From: Candidatus Buchananbacteria bacterium
Lineage (GTDB): Bacteria; Patescibacteriota; Patescibacteriia; CAIXNZ01
Reading direction: 5' to 3'
DNA: 8,705 nucleotides
Assembly (NCBI GenBank): GCA_030592165.1
Contig: JAUVKC010000038.1
Coordinates: 1-8,705, forward strand
This document shows, in pieces, positions 6,403 to 8,705 of this stretch (its first letter is position 1; each line of letters opens with the position of its first letter). A model generated the notes under the pieces. The model saw only the letters and a program-made list of their open reading frames with translations, did no database searches and was not told the origin of the DNA. Made by a program: the position numbers and the translations under genes.

Positions 6403-6852
6403 GATATCAAATAAGAATCTTTTGTATCTTTTTTTGATCGCATTTTGATTTTCAAGATAATAGATTAAAATTGTTTTATCATCTGAAAGAAGTTGGCTAT
6501 TTTGTCTAATTTTATTAATGTCATCTGGCAGGAAAACTAAACTCGAATTAGGTATCTGAAAACCAAAGAAAAAATCATAATAACCTAAACTCATATAATA
6601 GGTCCTGACTTTTCTGTCTTTTGAAGTAAAGTGAAAATAACTTACTCCTGTTTCAATCAAGAATTCAGTACCAGTGATTTTATAAAAGTAATTTTTGAGA
6701 CTTTCTGTTTCTTTTTGAATTTGATTAGCAGGACTTGATTCAGTGACTTTAAATCCAGGTAATTGCAAAAATTTTTTGTTGGTTTTTTGAAGTAAAATAC
6801 CTTCACAAGGAACATGAAAAACACCGTTGACAATAATTTTATTTGTATCCAT
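6388..6852 (-). CDS. Hypothetical protein, possibly a catalytically dead Nudix-like fold
   Basis: I do not recognise this 154-residue protein with confidence. Residues 17-36 (EGILLQKTNKKFLQLPGFKV) resemble the strand-LPG segment that opens a Nudix domain, and YYMSLGYYDFFFGFQIP (85-101) could be its later strands. However, the Nudix box G-x5-E-x7-REUXEEXGU is absent: counting back from KITG at 58-61, the catalytic RE and EE positions hold N-Y and K-I. It would therefore not hydrolyse nucleotides by the usual mechanism, if the fold is right at all. There is no signal peptide or membrane helix, and the C-terminus is basic (KKRYKRF). The frame extends four codons upstream to a TTG at 6864, but a strong GGAGG (6862-6858) lies 5 bases before the ATG at 6852 and overlaps that TTG, so ATG is preferred. 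This is the clearest Shine-Dalgarno in the window. Codon use is AT-rich like its neighbours. Confidence 0.72.
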   Translation of the reverse strand: MDTNKIIVNGVFHVPCEGILLQKTNKKFLQLPGFKVTESSPANQIQKETESLKNYFYKITGTEFLIETGVSYFHFTSKDRKVRTYYMSLGYYDFFFGFQIPNSSLVFLPDDINKIRQNSQLLSDDKTILIYYLENQNAIKKRYKRFLFDIKAIA

Positions 6853-6857
6853 TCTTT

Positions 6858-6862
6858 CCTCC
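6858..6862 (-). promoter_or_regulatory. Shine-Dalgarno fixing the start of the minus-strand hypothetical gene
   Basis: GGAGG on the minus strand with a 5-base spacer to the ATG at 6852. It rules against the TTG start at 6864, which overlaps the site. Other genes in this window lack a comparable motif. Confidence 0.75.
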
Positions 6863-6889
6863 AAACATTAATATAATGAACGCAACTAT

Positions 6890-6918
6890 ATCTTAAAGAA
6901 TTATAACTAATTTGTCAA
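6890..6918 (-). promoter_or_regulatory. Promoter of the minus-strand hypothetical gene
   Basis: On the minus strand, TTGACA (6918-6913), a 17-base spacer and TAAGAT (6895-6890; 4 of 6 to TATAAT). The expected start is near 6883, giving a leader of about 30 bases. The -35 lies only a few bases from the trhP-like start codon at 6923, so the two genes are tightly divergent. Confidence 0.55.
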
Positions 6919-6922
6919 GTAT

Positions 6923-8218
6923 ATGGAACTATTAGCCCCTGCAGGCAATTTTGCTAAAATGAAATACGCTATTGAGTACGGCGCAGATGCTGTTTATTTA
7001 GGTTTGTCAGATTTTAGTTTGCGAGCTAATATAAATGATTTTACATCCAAGAAACTTGAACAATCTATAAAATACGCCCATGATCGAAATGTTAAAGTTT
7101 ATGTAACAATGAATATTTATGCTCATAACCGGCATTTGGAAAAAATAATTAAGGGATTAAAATTATTAAATAAATTGAAGCCAGATGCTGTCATTATTGC
7201 TGATCCTGGAGTTTTAAACTTAGCTAAGAAATATTTAAAAAATATTGAGATCCATTTATCTACCCAGGCTAATACTACTAATTGGCAAAGTGCTAAATTT
7301 TGGTATGAGCAGGGAGTTAAACGAATCATTTTAGCTCGTGAATTAAGTTTAAAAGAGATAACTGAAATACATAAAAAAGTGCCTAAACTCGAGCTGGAAA
7401 CATTTGTTCATGGAGCAATGTGTATGTCATATTCCGGTAGATGTCTTTTATCAGCCTATTTTAATCAGCGGAGTGCAAATTTAGGCGATTGTTCTCATCC
7501 TTGTCGTTGGGAATACAATGTTTATCTTGAAGAAAAACAACGTCTCGGTGTTTTGATGCCAACAGAAGAAGATCAATTTGGTTCATATATTTTAAGTTCA
7601 AAAGATCTTTGTTTATTAAAGTACCTGGATAAGCTAAAAGAAGCTGGAATTACTTCATTTAAAATTGAAGGAAGGACAAAAAGTATTTCGTATTTAGTTA
7701 ATATAATAAAGATATACAGCCAGGCAATTGAAATTAATAAAGCCACCTTAGACCCTTCGACTAAGCTTAGGATGACAGCTTCGGTTGCTAAAAGACAAAT
7801 AAATAAACTTTATAAAGAATTATATAAAATTTCTAATCGTGAATTTACAACAGCGTTCTTTTTCGGTGGTGAGAAAATACCAATGCAAAAATATGATGCA
7901 CCCTATGTTAGACCTGATTATGAATTTTGTGGGGAAGTTATCGGCAGTAAAAAAGTTTCCGCCAGGGGCGGATCCGCCTCTGGCGGAAAAGAAAGTTTTG
8001 AATATAAAATTAAAGTTCATAATGTATTAAAGCAAGGAGAAACAATTGAAGTTATTACTCCTGATGATAATTTTAAGATTAAACTACCAAAACTTTACGA
8101 TTTAGATAAAAAAGAGTATGTAACTAAAGTTCACGGTGGACAAGACAAGGCTATTTTGGTTAAACTTAATAAAGAAATACCCATTATGAGTATTTTACGC
8201 AAAAAGAAAGTATTATAA
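6923..8218 (+). CDS. trhP: U32-family protein, TrhP/YegQ-like tRNA U34 hydroxylation protein
   Basis: A 431-residue member of the U32 family (annotated as peptidase, though several members are hydroxylation proteins). In E. coli, TrhP is needed to form 5-hydroxyuridine at position 34 of tRNAs for family codon boxes. The TIM-barrel start is MELLAPAGNFAKMKYAIEYG. The U32 signature ELETFVHGAMCMSYSGRCLL carries Cys 167 and Cys 174, and GDCSHPCRWEY adds Cys 190 and Cys 194, the four ligands expected for an Fe-S cluster. SSKDLCLL and FKIEGRTKSISYL follow, then SNREFTTAFFFGG; this order matches YegQ. Two segments look like inserted repeats: residues about 276-286 (LDPSTKLRMTA) and 345-356 (VSARGGSASGGK), both in frame and outside the Cys core. 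The start is the ATG at 6923, without Shine-Dalgarno. ruvA starts 65 bases downstream and is probably co-transcribed. Subfamily choice (TrhP rather than RlhA or UbiU/V) rests on the Cys block and is likely. Confidence 0.87.
   Translation: MELLAPAGNFAKMKYAIEYGADAVYLGLSDFSLRANINDFTSKKLEQSIKYAHDRNVKVYVTMNIYAHNRHLEKIIKGLKLLNKLKPDAVIIADPGVLNLAKKYLKNIEIHLSTQANTTNWQSAKFWYEQGVKRIILARELSLKEITEIHKKVPKLELETFVHGAMCMSYSGRCLLSAYFNQRSANLGDCSHPCRWEYNVYLEEKQRLGVLMPTEEDQFGSYILSSKDLCLLKYLDKLKEAGITSFKIEGRTKSISYLVNIIKIYSQAIEINKATLDPSTKLRMTASVAKRQINKLYKELYKISNREFTTAFFFGGEKIPMQKYDAPYVRPDYEFCGEVIGSKKVSARGGSASGGKESFEYKIKVHNVLKQGETIEVITPDDNFKIKLPKLYDLDKKEYVTKVHGGQDKAILVKLNKEIPIMSILRKKKVL
7751..7777. repeat. Repeat fragment inserted in the trhP-like gene (ACCCTTCGACTAAGCTTAGG family)
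   Basis: The stretch contains a perfect 10-bp palindrome CTAAGCTTAG (7761-7770) flanked by ACCCTTCG and GATGACA, words shared with the intergenic element at 1187-1230. It is GC-richer than its surroundings and is read in frame as DPSTKLRMT, a peptide typical of such translated repeats. Insertion is inferred from the repeat match and the loop position. Confidence 0.6.
7956..7989. repeat. 34-bp loopless palindrome inside the trhP-like gene
   Basis: 7956-7972 is the reverse complement of 7973-7989 with a single mismatch (7966/7979, a G-U pair in RNA), centred on GGATCC with no spacer. The core reads CCGCCAGGGGCGGATCCGCC. It is far GC-richer than the gene around it and is translated as a small-residue peptide (SARGGSASGGK). 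It resembles an inserted palindromic element rather than ancestral coding sequence. Confidence 0.85.
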
Positions 8219-8256
8219 TGTGATATTCGTAGATTTGTATTTAATTCGTAAATTCG

Positions 8257-8276
8257 CCTGCCTGCCGGCAGGCAGG
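8257..8276. repeat. 20-bp perfect GC-rich palindrome upstream of ruvA
   Basis: Ten-base arms (CCTGCCTGCC and GGCAGGCAGG) with no spacer, in an otherwise AT-rich 65-base gap. No T-run follows, so it is not a terminator. Its last bases, AGG, end 7 bases before the ruvA ATG and could act as a weak ribosome-binding site. Short ATTCGTA direct repeats precede it (around 8225-8255). Confidence 0.85.
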
Positions 8277-8283
8277 TATCATC

Positions 8284-8705
8284 ATGATTTCATATTTAAA
8301 AGGAACAATTTCATACATCGGGGAGAATGATTTAGAGATTATAGTTAATAATGTTGGCTATAAAGTTTTTGTGACAAGTGATATTTTAGATAAGGCAAAA
8401 TTAGATCAAGAAATTGAAGTTTTTACTTTTCAAGACGTCAAAGAAAATACTTTAGATTTATACGCTTTTAATAGTAGAAATAAATTAGATTTATTTGGTA
8501 AATTAATTTCAGTTTCTGGGGTTGGTCCAAAGACTGGCCTTAATGTTTTGGCATTGGCTACTGTAGAGGATATTGAATCAGCTATTATTCGTGGTGAGGC
8601 TTCTATTTTGACAAAAGTCTCAGGTATAGGTAAGAAAACAGCAGAGCGAATAGTTTTAGAATTAAAAAATAAATTTTCCAAAGGAAAGTCAGTTTTGATA
8701 GGTTC
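8284..8705 (+). CDS. ruvA: Holliday junction branch migration protein RuvA, 3'-truncated by the window edge
   Basis: RuvA binds four-way DNA junctions and loads the RuvB motor for branch migration in recombinational repair. The frame is open from the ATG at 8284 to the window end, giving 140 codons of an expected 190-200. The N-terminal OB-fold domain is MISYLKGTISYIG, then LEIIVNNVGYKVFV. Domain II carries both helix-hairpin-helix motifs: SGVGPKTGLNVL starting at residue 78 and SGIGKKTAERIVLELK starting at residue 113. The C-terminal RuvB-contacting domain lies outside the window. The start is fixed by the conserved MIxYLKG opening. It lies 65 bases after the trhP-like gene with no terminator between, so co-transcription is likely; the palindrome at 8257-8276 sits in its untranslated leader. 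Confidence 0.97.
   Translation, partial: MISYLKGTISYIGENDLEIIVNNVGYKVFVTSDILDKAKLDQEIEVFTFQDVKENTLDLYAFNSRNKLDLFGKLISVSGVGPKTGLNVLALATVEDIESAIIRGEASILTKVSGIGKKTAERIVLELKNKFSKGKSVLIG

Noticed and set aside
6872..6877. TATAAT on the plus strand as the -10 of the trhP-like gene.
   Set aside because: No -35 at 16-18 bases upstream; the region is AT-rich and also serves the divergent gene. The trhP-like promoter remains unidentified.
7820..8030. Open frames of about 63-66 codons, one on each strand, overlapping the palindrome in the trhP-like gene.
   Set aside because: The palindrome avoids stop codons in several frames, which opens shadow frames. The trhP-like frame has clear family motifs.
8257..8276. 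Palindrome before ruvA read as a terminator of the trhP-like gene.
   Set aside because: No T-run on either strand follows the stem, and the same style of palindrome occurs inside a gene.
1..8705. CRISPR array, defence island, integrase or recoded TGA.
   Set aside because: No regularly spaced direct repeats, no recognisable defence or mobility gene, all genes end in TAA and none contains in-frame TGA.

Overview
The window looks like chromosomal DNA from an uncultured ultra-small bacterium of the Candidate Phyla Radiation (Patescibacteria, Parcubacteria-like). The reasons are low-GC coding sequence (about one third GC by eye), short gaps, mostly starts without a Shine-Dalgarno sequence, a eukaryote-like (IleS2-type) isoleucyl-tRNA synthetase, a bacterial EndoQ homologue, and GC-rich palindromic repeats of a kind I associate with these genomes. 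The lineage is inferred from gene content and style, not from a marker phylogeny. All six complete or 3'-complete genes end in TAA and none contains an in-frame TGA, so nothing points to a recoded TGA.

Layout. Positions 1-815 (+) hold the C-terminal part of an EndoQ-type deaminated-DNA endonuclease. Positions 816-1343 hold no protein gene but are dense with signals: a consensus promoter nested against a terminator, a 21-bp inverted repeat running into the 5' end of a tRNA-Ala(UGC), the tRNA and its terminator, a patch of palindromic repeats with what looks like a decayed second copy of the tRNA 3' end plus terminator, and a strong bidirectional terminator. Positions 1344-2321 (-) encode a two-pass membrane protein with a DUF4349 domain. 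A divergent promoter pair follows. Positions 2466-5393 and 5413-6363 (+) are ileS and a NIF3/DUF34-family gene, probably one transcript. Positions 6388-6852 (-) encode an unrecognised small protein that converges on NIF3 through a shared terminator hairpin whose stem encodes its last residues. Positions 6923-8218 (+) encode a U32-family protein of the TrhP/YegQ type, followed by the start of ruvA (8284 to the window end).

Themes. Two are visible. One is translation: tRNA-Ala(UGC), IleRS, and a TrhP-like protein whose characterised relatives hydroxylate U34 of tRNAs such as this one. The other is DNA maintenance: EndoQ and RuvA. They are interleaved rather than forming one dedicated operon, and I see no defence, CRISPR or integrase module.

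Most unusual content. GC-rich palindromic repeats lie both between genes and inside one. The trhP-like gene appears to carry two different repeat families as in-frame peptide insertions, at about residues 276-286 and 345-356, both in places where a surface loop is expected. A third palindrome sits immediately upstream of the ruvA start. This resembles the palindromic elements known inside Rickettsia genes and is the best candidate here for something under-described.
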